Shown here one piece after another: positions 1 through 11,520 of a stretch of 64,000 nucleotides of DNA. Position 1 is the first letter of the stretch. Every line of letters begins with the position of its first letter. The DNA comes from Paralvinella palmiformis. Taxonomy: Eukaryota; Annelida; Polychaeta; Terebellida; Alvinellidae. The stretch covers positions 1-64,000 of the forward strand of contig JAODUP010000908.1 in assembly GCA_025642065.1 (NCBI GenBank). Reading direction: 5' to 3'. The position numbers and the translations under genes are program-made. The notes beneath the pieces were generated by a model. That model worked only from the letters and a program-made list of their open reading frames with translations, had not been told where the DNA came from and searched no databases.

Positions 1-2
1 CA

Positions 3-470
3 TATGGTTTACTAATTTGGGGGAACGCCAATTCACCAATCCTTCAGAAAACTGTGTCTTTGCAGAAAAGAGCTATTCGTATTATTAATAATGCGGGTTA
101 TAACAATCATACCGATCCCTTATTCAAAAATTGTGAAATCTTAAAATTAAGTGACATGTATCAATACCACGTATGTTTGTTCATGGACGACTTTATTAAC
201 AAGAGACTTCCTATATCCTTCGATGGCCTATTCCGTCTAAATACTGATGCACAGGAAAATCGCGTGACAAGGGAATCTAGTCATATGAATGTACCTCGAT
301 GTAACTGCACTATCCAGTAAGATGCCGTTAGTCAATTTTCCCATTATATGGAACAATTGGAATAGTATCCTTTCCACTTGTAATTCAAGATAAAAAACTA
401 AGAAAACCCTGAAAAGTTACATCTTAGCTACTTACTCAGCATCTGTAAAATGCAACAACCCTTATTGTTG
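3..470 (+). mobile_element. LINE reverse-transcriptase C-terminus, fragment cut by window edge
   Basis: An open frame enters from the window start and runs to a stop at 318-320. It carries the signature of the region after the RT domain in CR1/jockey-type LINEs: LQKRAIRIINNAGY, then HTDPLF, then ILKLSDMYQ, then NKRLP. After the stop the similarity continues in another frame (NFPIIWN, then a lysine-rich segment near 400), so the copy is frameshifted and dead. The clade cannot be settled from this piece alone. Confidence 0.7.
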
Positions 471-738
471 TCAATACACACATGTCTAGGTAATTATATG
501 ATTCCTTGGTACCTGGTCCACATACTTCCAATACACACACGACCAGACTTGCAAATACACAAACGGCGTTTTATTGAGCTGACTATTATTAGCTATGATT
601 AGTTAGGGGCCAATGGGAAGATAGCTTCAGCTACATTGGTCCCCCAATTTCTTGATATGTAATATACTTGTAAAAATTGCATTATTTATACGTTATTTGA
701 TATTGAAATTGGAAATAAATACTACTACTACTACTACT

Positions 739-876
739 CCATCTTCCCGTACTGCTCCCCTGTGAGTGGTGGGGGGGATGTGTCAGCCACTCCAACATAG
801 AGGCTCTGCTGAATAAATGACAGCCTGGGGATTCATTCTCCCCGAAAAACGAAGCAAGCAAGCAAGCAATGGATAA
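739..876 (+). mobile_element. SINE-A copy, 3' part only
   Basis: This matches the 3' half of the SINE family seen complete at 19449 and 30538: ACTGCTCCCCTGTGAGTGG, then CCACTCCAACATAGAGGCT, then GACAGCCTGGGGATT. It ends in repeated CAAG units (AAGCAAGCAAGCAAGCAA), the same tail repeat as the LINE ending at 54214. A short (ACT)n tract lies at 718-738. Confidence 0.8.
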
Positions 877-1039
877 ATGGATAAATATGACTATGCCTAA
901 TAGGCGACAGCCAATAGTCTCTGCCCCAAACTTCAACAAGACAAGAATGGATAAATAAGTTCTATTGTTATTGTTTGCCTTACATACCAAACCATATTTC
1001 TGGCATGATATAAAATGATAAATAATCAAACACCTTGTG

Positions 1040-1176
1040 TAATCGTGAAGGTAAGCGCTGACTACGATTATATTTACAATGTAATAGATTACGATTACAT
1101 TGCATCTGGAAATGGCGATTACGATTAAGATTACTTGAAATCATGTAATCGATTACAATCGAGTAAAATTACCGAC

Positions 1177-1220
<44 letters not shown>
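1040..1220. repeat. GATTAC-rich degenerate repeat followed by (TA)n
   Basis: Several copies of GATTACGATTA and GTAATCGATTACA occur in both orientations between 1040 and 1165. A pure (TA)n tract follows at 1180-1220. Alternating GTAATC/GATTAC ends are common in hAT-type elements, but no matching second end was found. Confidence 0.6.
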
Positions 1221-1224
<4 letters not shown>

Positions 1225-1339
1225 GAAACATCATTTGTTCAGTGTTCATGTGATTGATTCCGCTGGCGATCGCACTAATACAATTGATATATTTGATTGC
1301 AACAACAATATTAGACATATAATATGTAATATGTATATG

Positions 1340-3600
1340 CAATAGTATGATAACAGCAAGTGTACTCAGACTAATGATTTTATTAACACCATTGATATTC
1401 TACAATCCAATTAAATTTGTAAGTGATTTTAATTCACAACTATCCCGTAACAATCCTAGTTATCCAATATGGTATCAAGGTAAAGATTTTAGTAATCATA
1501 ATCTAATTTTACATCATTTTATGCTGGCCAATTATCTCATATCTGCTCATATACTAAGTAATTCTAAAGGTTTCACATATTTTTATCATAAGAGAAATGG
1601 ATATACCTGGATTGATCACGTATTATGTGTCCAGTTCGATAGTGGCTCCACCATAAGTTGTCTTATTATCGATGATGTAGCGGAAAATATTAGTGATAAT
1701 CTGCCAATCTAGACACAAATGTTAAGTCCATCCACGAATAATCATTCCACTAGCGATTGTGCTACACAGAGCGGTATTAATTGTGATACACATTCTCCCA
1801 CAAATTGGGCTAATAACTATCAAAATGTAATGTATAAGTTTGTTCTAGCGAAGAAACTAAGTAGTCTACAGAAGTGGAATGTATCGGACATGAATTGCCA
1901 AGCTGATACTCATCCGCATCAGAAGCGGGCTGTATATGCGATATTATTGTAGCATTCCAGTCATCCGTATCAGAAGCGGGCTGTATATCCACCAAACACT
2001 TTAAGCCAATTGGTGTCTAAAGCTCAGTGATCTGAGAAATAAGAAATGATTCTGGTGGAGATTGTTGGGTGAAGATGGTAGGCCAAGATCAGGTGCCGTA
2101 TTAAATTGCTAAAAAGGCTTAAAGGGTATGTTTCGTAGCTATTTCCGTCCGATCACATCTAACACTACCTTCTCAAAACTTTTAGAATTATTATTACCCC
2201 CTCTGAAACGACATGTGACGCGCAATTTGGTTTTAGAACAAATAGGGCAACATCAAAATCTCCCCTGTTTAGATGCTGAAAAAAAGCCTTCGATTCTATT
2301 TGGCATAAAGTGTTGTTTGATAAAACTAAGAAGTACAATTTCCGATGTACTTTGGTTGCTATTATATCGATGGTATAGTAACTTAGTGACGTGTGTTTAG
2401 TGGAATGGAAAATTTAGCAGTATGTTCGAGGTAACAAAAGGTAGGAGACAAGGTAATGTTTTATCGCCAAAGTTATCTAATATTTTTATTGATGATCTGT
2501 TGCTGAAGTTATACGCGATGTCTGATAAAGTTTGTATCGGTGATTATTCATTTAATGTGTTTCCATATGCTGATGATGTTATTGTTATCTGTACCTCAGT
2601 CTCTGGGCTGCAGAGACTAATAGATAAATGCGCTGATTATGCTTTAAGGCGGAGGTTCAAATTTGGTTTTGCGAAAACGAAATGTATAGTAATATCTGAA
2701 GGTCTCAGTACATAATATATCTGGTATCTTAATAGTCATCGTCTTGAAAATGTCAACAGTCTAGAAATCTTGGGGATGGTTTTTGAAGATTGTCCATCTG
2801 TCTCCCAGACTGTGGACAAACGAACAGAAAAATGTAGAAGGTCATTTTATGGTACGTGTGATACAGGCATGTCTTACCCAGACTTAGCAACTGATGCTAA
2901 AGCACACATATGGAATATTATGTGTCAGCCAATTTTATTATATGACATGGATTGCATACCTGTCAGTAATTCTTGAATGCAAAAAGGGAAATCTTCTGAA
3001 ACAAAGTCTTCTCTGAAACAAACGCTCTCATAGCTCAAATCTTCTTAAAGCATTAAATGTTAATAAAATAGAAGTTGTAATTAAGCGGAATATGGCATGT
3101 CTTTTGAAGCGTATATTTAATGTTCCATCACCTGTTCAACAATTGTGTTGTCATTTTATGTATGTGTATGCTATAAAGGGTATTTTAACCCCAGGTACCC
3201 TAGTTAGTAGAATTGTGTAAACTGGCCGTTCACTAATAGGCTCCCTTTATAACAAAATATACAAGAAATCAGCTTCACCTGAATACAGAGTAGCCGATAC
3301 CTCATAATGCATGAACATTTTATTAAACCTTACTTAGAGGAACACGTTTTAGCTAGTTTTTTTATAAAGGCATTCGGAATTTTTAATTGTAAAATTTCAA
3401 CCTGTTGTATTATATCCGGTGCTATATGAGTAATGTTGATTATATTTTGTTGTTAATGTTTCACCGTATATGGTGGTGATTTATCCGACGGGATAATGTT
3501 ATATATGATTATTTCTTCCACGTTATATACATGATCTATAACACTCACGGTAAATATTATTTAGATGCATCCTTTGCGTACAATAAATATTCTTGTATTT
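1340..3600 (+). mobile_element. LINE relic with endonuclease and reverse transcriptase remains
   Basis: Three reading-frame remnants lie in order. At 1347-1712 is the end of an APE-type endonuclease (FTYFYHKRNGYTWIDHVL, then a terminal SDNLPI motif like the family's SDH). At 2128-2400 is the start of the RT (FRPITSNTTFSKLLE). At 2422-2715 is the RT core with GRRQGNVLSPKLSNIF and the YADD catalytic box. A further fragment at 2770-2976 (CDTGMSYPDL, then LLYDMDCIP) belongs to the C-terminal part. Frameshifts and stops separate the pieces, so it is inactive. The boundaries are approximate; the 3' end is set near an AATAAA-rich stretch at 3580-3600. Confidence 0.75.
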
Positions 3601-3614
3601 TGAAGAACCCAACT

Positions 3615-4398
3615 TTTTGGTGCACGGACAAATTCCCCCCCCGGACAAATACTCACCAATAAAGTGAGAGATTGGACAAATGCCCACCAAGAATAAAAAT
3701 ATTAAACTAAAACTTTTTTTTTCATTTTGTTTAGATTTCCATTTTTATAATATTTAATTTTATATCATGTAATTTCTTGGCTTTATAATATCACAGTATA
3801 ATGTCAACATCTCGAAATATTATATTCCCAATACTACCACTGATATTTTTCTATTATAGTTCTTTCTATAGTATTTAACTGAAGCCTTTAGAAGCCATAT
3901 AAATCAATTGCAATGAACTTGAACTAGAAGATCAAAGTTCGTCTATGTTTAAAAATAATTGATTCCTTTATTGAAGCCATGCAATCTTTAAAGGTTTATT
4001 TTTACATGGATCATTAATTGCAATGTTTTATAATGTCTTTTATAAACTGTATCCGCGATTGCAATCATATAATGTTCAGGGCTTCGTTCATTGCAATCAG
4101 GATTCACAAAAATAAATAAAAAGTGTCAACAGTGTCATTCTGGTAATATAATTTCTGAATCTCTTTATTGACATAACATATCTGAAGCTTACACGTGATA
4201 TATGTTTACAAATTATCTCGGTGATGGAGGCTATAAAAACACATAAAGGTGGCAACAAACTTCGGTTCGTTTTGTCGTTTATTTATTTTTTCCCATTTAT
4301 TTCTTTTATCCGTAATTATGTTTTTAAATTCTTGGCGGGCATTCGTCCAATCTCCCACTTTATTGGATGGGTATTTGTCCGCTGAGCATTTGTCCTAC
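3615..4398. mobile_element. Inverted-repeat DNA element with about 70-bp ends, MULE-like
   Basis: The left end (3621-3690) reads GGACAAAT, GGACAAATAC, AATAAAGTGAGAGATTGGAC, then GCCCACCAAGAA. The reverse complement of the right end (4325-4395) reads almost the same: GGACAAATGC, GGACAAATACCC, AATAAAGTGGGAGATTGGAC, then GCCCGCCAAGAA. The 9-mer AACCCAACT occurs just outside both ends (3606-3614 and 4399-4407), as expected for a 9-bp target duplication. Long terminal repeats with a 9-bp duplication fit Mutator-like elements, but no transposase is present. The AT-rich interior shows no coding signal. Confidence 0.7.
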
Positions 4399-4601
4399 AA
4401 CCCAACTGTATCGACCTTCAGCAACAGCTGTGATAACGAAGCAAACGATTTTGAAACTAAACGATTAAAAGAATGTAATAATTGCAGTTCGATGCTTAAT
4501 TACAGTTGAAACCCATTTGTGCACAAAGGCACAAAAAAGAACAACAACAGGGCAACAGATGGTGAATGAACGTACTTCTCTTTCTCTATTTCTTTTGCTT
4601 G

Positions 4602-4633
<32 letters not shown>

Positions 4634-4650
4634 CCTCTCTCTCTCTCTCT
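4602..4650. repeat. (CT)n microsatellite
   Basis: A nearly pure CT dinucleotide tract with one CTCC interruption, between the inverted-repeat element and the start of the synthetase gene. Confidence 0.95.
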
Positions 4651-4781
4651 CAAAGATCAAACAAATACGTAATAATTAAAAAGCAATTAGCATTTCATTA
4701 TAAGACGGTTTATATTAACAGAAATTCTTATACACAATTAAGCTGACACAGCCTATAGCATCATTTGAAGTTTGGAAAAAG

Positions 4782-7700
4782 ATGATTTCTCGTAGCTACA
4801 CATGTGGCGTCGGAGACGACTCAATGTTACATCTATCTATTCCGGAGAGACTGGATCAATGTGCCGAAGAATATCCAGAAAGGGAGGCGTACGTTTTCTT
4901 GACGGCAAAAAGTGAGTCAAGATTATTGCGAGAAGCAATTAGTTATCGGGATCTGGCACATACCAGTCGCAACGTGGCTGCTTCTCTTCTGGATCTCGAG
5001 TTGAATCCCTGTGACAGATTGGCTGTTTTATCCGGAAACTGTCCAGAATGGATCATCTTAGAATATGCTGCACTAAGGTTTGATAGTTTTGGTGTGTTTT
5101 TTTTTAAATGCGAGATAATAAACTAAGTCCTGATGCTGACAAAACGCGATATTTGTGACTTAACAAAATTCTTATCGTGATGCAATATAATCTTTTTGAT
5201 GTTGGACAATCTTTCTATTGTGACCCGAAAAAAGATAATGATGTAATATAACAAAATAGCTATTGTGAATCTACATATTCTCTAGTATCACCACAAAATA
5301 ATTCGTTTTACGAATGAGTAAATTTGTGGTCTAGGTTAGTTATTGATGTCGTTGTTGTAACGTGATAATAATTTCTGTGTCTCATTATTACATAATGAAG
5401 TACATAACATATAATACCCAACTCGTTGTTGTGACGAGACAAATTATTATTATAACATGAGAGTTATCTATATAACATAACAATGTCAATATGTTGATGT
5501 GATATGGGCTACAATCGAAAACGAACATTATTTCAACTTTTTGAAACTAATGAACTCCGATAACAGTTTTATTAATTTTATTTTCATTTTAATAATAAGA
5601 AATACTTGGTACATTAATGATACACGATTGGCTTAGACCATTAATACATAATTAATGATATTCTGATATGAGCCAATTTCTTCGGTAAACAAGCACATAA
5701 ACATTAAACATTAATTATCCCTTTGTACACAATCTAATACAATGTGTAAACAGAACATATCAAAAGTGTTATAATAAAGACATCATTCTAAACAGCTACA
5801 AAATAAATATTGTTTCTATAAGCTACATACTATATTACTAATACCATAATCTTTCTTAAAACCTCACAGGCGTTTGTATATTATATCGTATTGTTCTAAA
5901 GTGTGTAACCTCAGTAAGACCATTTTTGATGTATAACAATGAGGAATAACAATATAGGATCTATCTATTATATAGAACTGATAATATAGATTGACTACCT
6001 ACTCACTTCCAGGTGCAAATTGTTGCTGATCCGGATTGACCAGGAAAAGGTGACAGTGAAGTCTTTAATAGAACAAATAGTAGAATATAAATGTAAAGCT
6101 GTTATCGTTAATGGTAGGAGAGATGACAGGATCACTCGTTTGGTATGCGGTATGTTCATCAGGAGACACGTTGAGTCAGGCGAACGGAAGACGGGAGGCC
6201 GGGTGATCGGGTTAATACGTGACAGTCAATCCGGATTGGTGACGATTGAAAATTTGGCTGAATCCAATATATGTCAGGCAAAGTTGGACGAGATACAAGG
6301 GTCGATTGATGCAGATGACGTTGCGGTTGTCATGACATCATCAGAATCGACCGGAAATGAGAAGAATTTGTTCCAGTACTCGCATTTCTCGATAATAAAC
6401 AACTGCCGTTCCCTAGGAGGCGTTATTGATGTCGACGAAAGCGCCATTTATTTCGATTACAGTTCGTTTTCGCGCCCAGGATATAGCATCTTCGTCTCGC
6501 TGTCGTTCGGGATTAGCGCAATTTACCTGGATCCATCACTGTTGAATAACTCTGATCACGTCTTTGCCATTTTAGAGCAGGAGAAAGTCAGCTTCGGTAC
6601 ATTCTCCACCCATCTTCTGGATTGCTGCTGCCAGAAGTGGGCAGCATGCGAGCGGGAGATACTCCCGAACTGTCTGAGGTACGTGCTCGTCCGTGACGTG
6701 TACCTCATAGATGAGGAAGTAATACACTACTTGAAGCGAGAACAGAAGACTGTCGTCTCGCTGTACACTACTGATTACACTCTGGTGGCGGCAACCGCTA
6801 GCAGATCGTACAAAGATGACGATATCCAGTATCGACCTCTTCCGGGTGTCCAGATGAAGGTTGTCAACGGCAACGGCAACGTGCTGCCCGTGGAGCATCC
6901 GGGTTTGTTAATGGTAAGATACAATAAATATTGCTTATACCTGTGTATATAAATAACCATAAATAGAGATCTCTGTATACAAATATTATAAGGAAATGAT
7001 GATACTTTGATAAAACAATCAGCAGAAATTGACCAAAATAAGTTTAACAAATAACTTACAAGTCATTGTATTAAGATATTAAAATAATTATATACACAAA
7101 CAACGATTTAATATAATATGGTTTTATTTATGTATAAAATAATTTCGGGTTATCAAGAAAGTTTAATCAGATAAAGTGAATATCGAATAGATCTATCCAA
7201 ATGTGACGGTATCTACTGTTTAAATGTTTTAAATAGTCCGATTAAAACATTTACAGGACCAATTTTTATTTCGGAAAATGCATTTTTAGATATAGCTTAA
7301 TATTTGTAGGTAAAAAGTCCTCTCGCTAGCGTCGGACACCTAGAAGAGGACAGTGGGCACGATGACGTCACTGATTGGTACGAGACACGTGACGTGGCCA
7401 GCATCAGCGAAAACGGCAGAATAACTATCATTGACCTGTCTGTTGACGTCATTCGTCACGGTTCGTTGAAGATCTATCCGTCACTCATCGAGAAGCAACT
7501 AAGATGTTTGCCGGAAGTGATCAACTCTGGAGTCGTGGGCGTCCCTCGAGACGCTACACAACAAGACGTCTATGCATGCGTCGTCGTCACTTCCGGCAGT
7601 AGGATGACGGTCGATTATTTTATGCAGCTCTGCGAAAGGTTAAAGGTCAATGGCAAGCTCGATTGCTCGTTCAAATATGTGAAGATAATTGAACACGATT

Positions 7701-7822
7701 CGTTAACAGCTGTCGATGGAGAGCTGTCAAAGAAGATCAGCTGGCAATATCCAACTGTTGATCGTTATCTGTCTAGATCCAGATTAATTATGTTGATGAT
7801 GGAAGATCTAAACAGAAAATAA
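4782..7822 (+). CDS. ACSF2-like acyl-CoA synthetase with eroded catalytic motifs
   Basis: Three exons join in frame: 4782-5077, 6013-6913 and 7310-7822. The introns are GT...AG with phases 2 and 0, giving 569 residues plus stop. ACSF2-type enzymes have a similar length. The N-terminus (SYTCGVGDDSMLHLSIPERL, then EYPEREAYVF) and the C-terminal core (KIYPSLIE, then GVVGVPRDA) align with AMP-binding acyl-CoA ligases, which make acyl-AMP and then acyl-CoA. The motifs needed for catalysis are poor: the ATP-binding loop reads TSSESTGNEKN instead of TSGTTGxPKG, the YGxTE box reads YTTDY, the TGD box reads TRD, and the acyl-transfer SGKI box reads DGELSKK, so the usual lysine is a glutamate. No mitochondrial presequence is obvious. 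No stops or frameshifts occur, so I read it as an intact divergent paralogue, perhaps a pseudoenzyme, rather than a decayed copy. Confidence 0.85.
5078..6012 (+). other. Intron 1 of the ACSF2-like gene
   Basis: AT-rich intron sequence with no coding signal. The donor is AG|GTTTGA and the acceptor is TTCCAG|GTGCAA. No mobile element was recognised. Confidence 0.75.
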
Positions 7823-8709
7823 CGTAAACATAACATGACCCAATAACCTTTCCTGTGACCTGTAAAAACAAGCACCTGGTGAACCACACAGATTCTTTAT
7901 CAATATAAATATTATTTGTTGAGTCTTCGGATGAATCGAAATTTATATTTCGCGATCAAACGTACAACATTGAAGAGAAATAATAGTATCTTGAGAATGA
8001 TAATAATTATGTTAAATAATTCTTGTCATGTCATAAATGTAATTTTATAAATATTATATAAATTATTTCCAATTAGATGTTCTCAGCAAGGTCTGTGTGG
8101 ATAAAGAGTATTACGACAGTCTTGTCTGTTTTATTTTTTTTAATAATAATCAATTTAGAAATATGTTTAGTACATGTTCCAAAGAACCCCAATATGGGGT
8201 TTCATTTGATTTATGTGTTATTTAGTAAATATAAATATTTTTTCTAATAGACCGATCCCGCTACGCATGCGCATTTGGATCCCGGGAGAGTTGTTAGGTG
8301 AGAAACATTTGCCAACCGGCCGATAACATGAAAGTCAATGGGATTATTTAAAACAAGATGGATTTAAACACTTGGGGGCATGGTCAATCTAGAACAAACT
8401 CAGATATTTGGATACATGAATCTATTCTGATTGTAGATAGCATGTTTTGATATACAGGTATATGTAAAGAGTGCCCTAAAATACGATCTCATTGAAGGTA
8501 TTGTTAAAACAACAAATCGGATCCCACCATCTTTTTGGTCAACGTTGGTCAACAGGCACACTATTTTTCGTGAATTAAACCATGAATCCAGCATTTATTT
8601 ATTCACGAATCAAATAATATAAACTAAAGATGTGGCTCTTTATATTTCTTTCACACTTATCAAAATAATAGTGTATTTTATTAACAAATTTGTGTCGATA
8701 ACAAAATTG
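7823..8709. other. Intergenic, nothing recognised
   Basis: AT-rich sequence after the synthetase stop codon. No coding, RNA or repeat signal could be supported, and no AATAAA was found close to the stop. Confidence 0.5.
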
Positions 8710-10403
8710 GCTTATCATAACATCCTGACACGTCTTTTAAAATCAAACTATGTAGTCACAGGGTCAACTACACGGAAAACGTTAGATGACCTCTTCAACA
8801 GTTCTATGTAATCAGTCTTTGTAAGAGACTCAAATGAATCCATTATGGACATCTACGCTATCCTGACTATCCTAGATCACACAGGAGCATATTAAGCTGA
8901 ACCCAACTTTCGGTCCTCGTTTCTGTGACGCCAGATGAGGGAGGATTTTGTTTCCCCATCTAAGGCTGCGGTATGTTTCTTCCGAGCTCTAGCGAGAATC
9001 ACGTCTTTCATCTTGAAATATTTAGAAACATCGCCAACTATTAGCTAAAACTCATCGTCTGAGATATGTCTGTCTATCAGATTAGGAGACTTATGGTCTG
9101 CGATTATGTGAACCTTGAAGGAAGGAAGCCATTTATTTCGCTTGTTTACGTTTTGGCGGGTTGGGTGCCATCCTTTTGTGCTGTGAATACACCAAATACC
9201 TGATCGAATGCTCCAGCGGCACTTCCCCGGGTGCTCTTAAAATGTTCACGATATTGTCAGTAGTGAAGTCTAGGTTGATTATTTGTAAAGAGCCGCTGTT
9301 AGATCCGGCGAGTGATATAAGTGTAACATGGACACTCTCAGTAAAGTCGCAGTTGACCTTCTAAAGATGTTCCTGATACTTATTATAATTTGTTTTCCCG
9401 AAGGTTATGTAACACTCCGATGTGTACAATGATGGTATTGTGGCCTGACAAGGTAGACGTGTCCACCCTGCGTACACCGGTCATAGTGTAATCAAGGTAG
9501 ACGTGTCCATCTTGAGTACACCATTCATTGTGTACTCAAGTTAGTACATGTCCACATTGGGTACAAAGGTCATGGTATACTCATGGTCATGGTGTCGCCG
9601 GGATTCAGTATCGCAGTGAGTATCTCGGCTTCCTTGTAGGTCTTTTTTACATATACCTTTCTTGCGAAGTCTTCAGGATCGACATCCGGTCCGTAGAAAT
9701 TCATATTAACAGCGAACTTCTAGTATCAGAGAGACTTGGAGATCGTAGTTGTCAGTGATAGTACCATCATTATAGTCTCTTATAGTAACCTTCAACTCGT
9801 CAAATTCTTATTGACCTCTTTGGGCATATCAACCCTGACGGCGTTCCTCACTGATGTAGCCCCCAGAAGATGGTAGCGCGCAACGTTGAGATACAGGTCC
9901 TCAACGTGGTTTAAAACCGATCGAGATCCGCGGTGTGAGTCCCCTAATCAGGAGTCTCCAGTATATTGCCGCGGGGAAGATAAAGACATTCTTCGAGGTT
10001 ATCTGGCCTAAACAGAGTCCTCTGGATCCTGCGAAACTCGGGTTTTGTGAACTCATCGGTTCGGTTTCAATTGGCTTCACGACTTATAACTGACATGAAG
10101 AGTTGGCATCTCATGATGCCGAGATCTTATACCTCCAGCAACTTCTGCTTCAGTTCTTGATTGATACCGTCTAAAACTGATCTAAGATAGATATGTTAGC
10201 TAGCTGGGGGTCGGTATAAGTCGGTATAGGCCGGCGCAAGGGCGACATATCTCGGCGCGTGGGCCAGTGTCAGTCGTCGGCCCAGGGATCGCTGCGAGTT
10301 GTCCCGCGCTCGGTGTGGGTCGGCCCATGGGTCGATCATCGTCGCCGACCACGTAGGTACGAGCCATTGTGGATAGCCGCTGAAGAGTAGCGAGAACGTT
10401 CAC
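8710..10403 (-). pseudogene. Decayed minus-strand coding relic, family unknown
   Basis: Read on the minus strand, several protein-like stretches lie in a consistent order but in different frames. They include EFTKPEFRRIQRTLFRPDNL near 10020, LKVTIRDYNDGTITDNYDLQ near 9780, YGPDVDPEDFARKVYVKK near 9690, SVHVTLISLAGSNSGSLQII near 9300, and YFKMKDVILARARKKHTAAL near 9000. Base composition is richer in G and C than the surroundings, as in former coding DNA. A GC-rich open frame at 10200-10403 could be its start. I do not recognise the protein; a transposon or an old virus-derived insertion is possible but unproven. Confidence 0.45.
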
Positions 10404-10764
10404 TTTTCACTTAATTAGACGTATAATTTTGATTGTGTATATACCGTAACTTGGCGGGAAAACTCGTTTCTTGCTGGCTACTTTCTAAGATAATATGTGT
10501 GAAAAATAACTGTTCATCGTATCTAATATTACTATTGAGAATCGGCGGCAAAACTCGTCTCTGACTGCTCGCCATTTGCCTAATTTTCGTCGCATAACAA
10601 CCGGATGTTGGTTGCCGGAGTAACAAACTCCCACAGGAGTATACATCCATCAAAGAATATTATATAAGTTAATAGAAGGCCGTTTTGTACAAATACTAAC
10701 TTGACAAATATATGGCGTAATAATATAAACTAACAGATGTATATACACTGTGTTTGTGTGTTTC

Positions 10765-10767
<3 letters not shown>
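10404..10767. other. Intergenic, nothing recognised
   Basis: An 80-residue minus-strand open frame lies here, but it has no recognisable motif or splice context. Confidence 0.4.
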
Positions 10768-10799
<32 letters not shown>

Positions 10800-10811
10800 G
10801 CGCGCGCGCGG

Positions 10812-10853
<42 letters not shown>
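10768..10853. repeat. Compound microsatellite (CT)n (CG)n (GT)n
   Basis: CT repeats (10768-10797), a short CG tract, then GT repeats to 10853. Confidence 0.95.
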
Positions 10854-10857
<4 letters not shown>

Positions 10858-10987
10858 TCTTCCAATGTAACAATTCATTTCTTACAATTGTATTAATTTC
10901 GATTTTGTTTGATGTTAAATATTATCTCTTGTAAAGTGTGTGTAATCAATCAAGATACACATAAATACATACTGACGGACGGCTTTG

Positions 10988-11092
<105 letters not shown>

Positions 11093-11154
11093 AAACAGAC
11101 AGATAAATAGACAAACAGACATACGGAGAGACGAAGAAGTGATTGTGCATAATA

Positions 11155-11160
11155 TTTATT
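11155..11160 (-). promoter_or_regulatory. Candidate poly(A) signal of the cysteine-rich gene
   Basis: AATAAA on the minus strand about 300 bases beyond the stop codon at 11459-11461. It is a plausible 3' end signal but cannot be confirmed from sequence alone. Confidence 0.35.
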
Positions 11161-11280
11161 CAAAAGTTTGCACCTACAAAGTACCTAGCAGTAAGATTAT
11201 AAAAGTTACTGTTAAAAGTGGAAGCGATTTTTTTCTTGACATGTAGAAATAATTGAAAATATATAATAATATTAGAATGC

Positions 11281-11370
11281 GTTTGTGTGTGCGTGTGTGT
11301 GCGTGCGTGCTGGTGTGTGTGTGTGGGGGGGGGGTGTATGTGTATGTGTTATACATAATATAATGGGACT

Positions 11371-11403
<33 letters not shown>
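11281..11403. repeat. GT-rich and (TA)n microsatellites
   Basis: A GT-rich tract with a G9 run at 11281-11345, then (TA)n at 11376-11403. Confidence 0.9.
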
Positions 11404-11458
11404 GGTACATTGTCGTATCTCTTTTGTGACGTAGGAATTTCCAGATTCGAAAAGTGCA

Positions 11459-11520
11459 TTATGGGTAGACGACGAAGGCGGAGATTGCCGACAACAAAAC
11501 GAGGACAACCGAAGTAATAA
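11459..11520 (-). other. Last exon: hydrophobic C-terminal tail
   Basis: A 62-base exon follows the acceptor TTAATTCCAG. With the G carried from the previous exon it encodes VITSVVLVLLSAISAFVVYP, then TAA. A short hydrophobic end with no charged residues after it, preceded by small residues (FSSIGNT), is typical of GPI-anchor signals. A single-pass membrane anchor is the alternative. Confidence 0.75.

Noticed and set aside
4249..4509. 86-codon plus-strand ORF
   Set aside because: It spans the right terminal repeat of the inverted-repeat element and has no motif.
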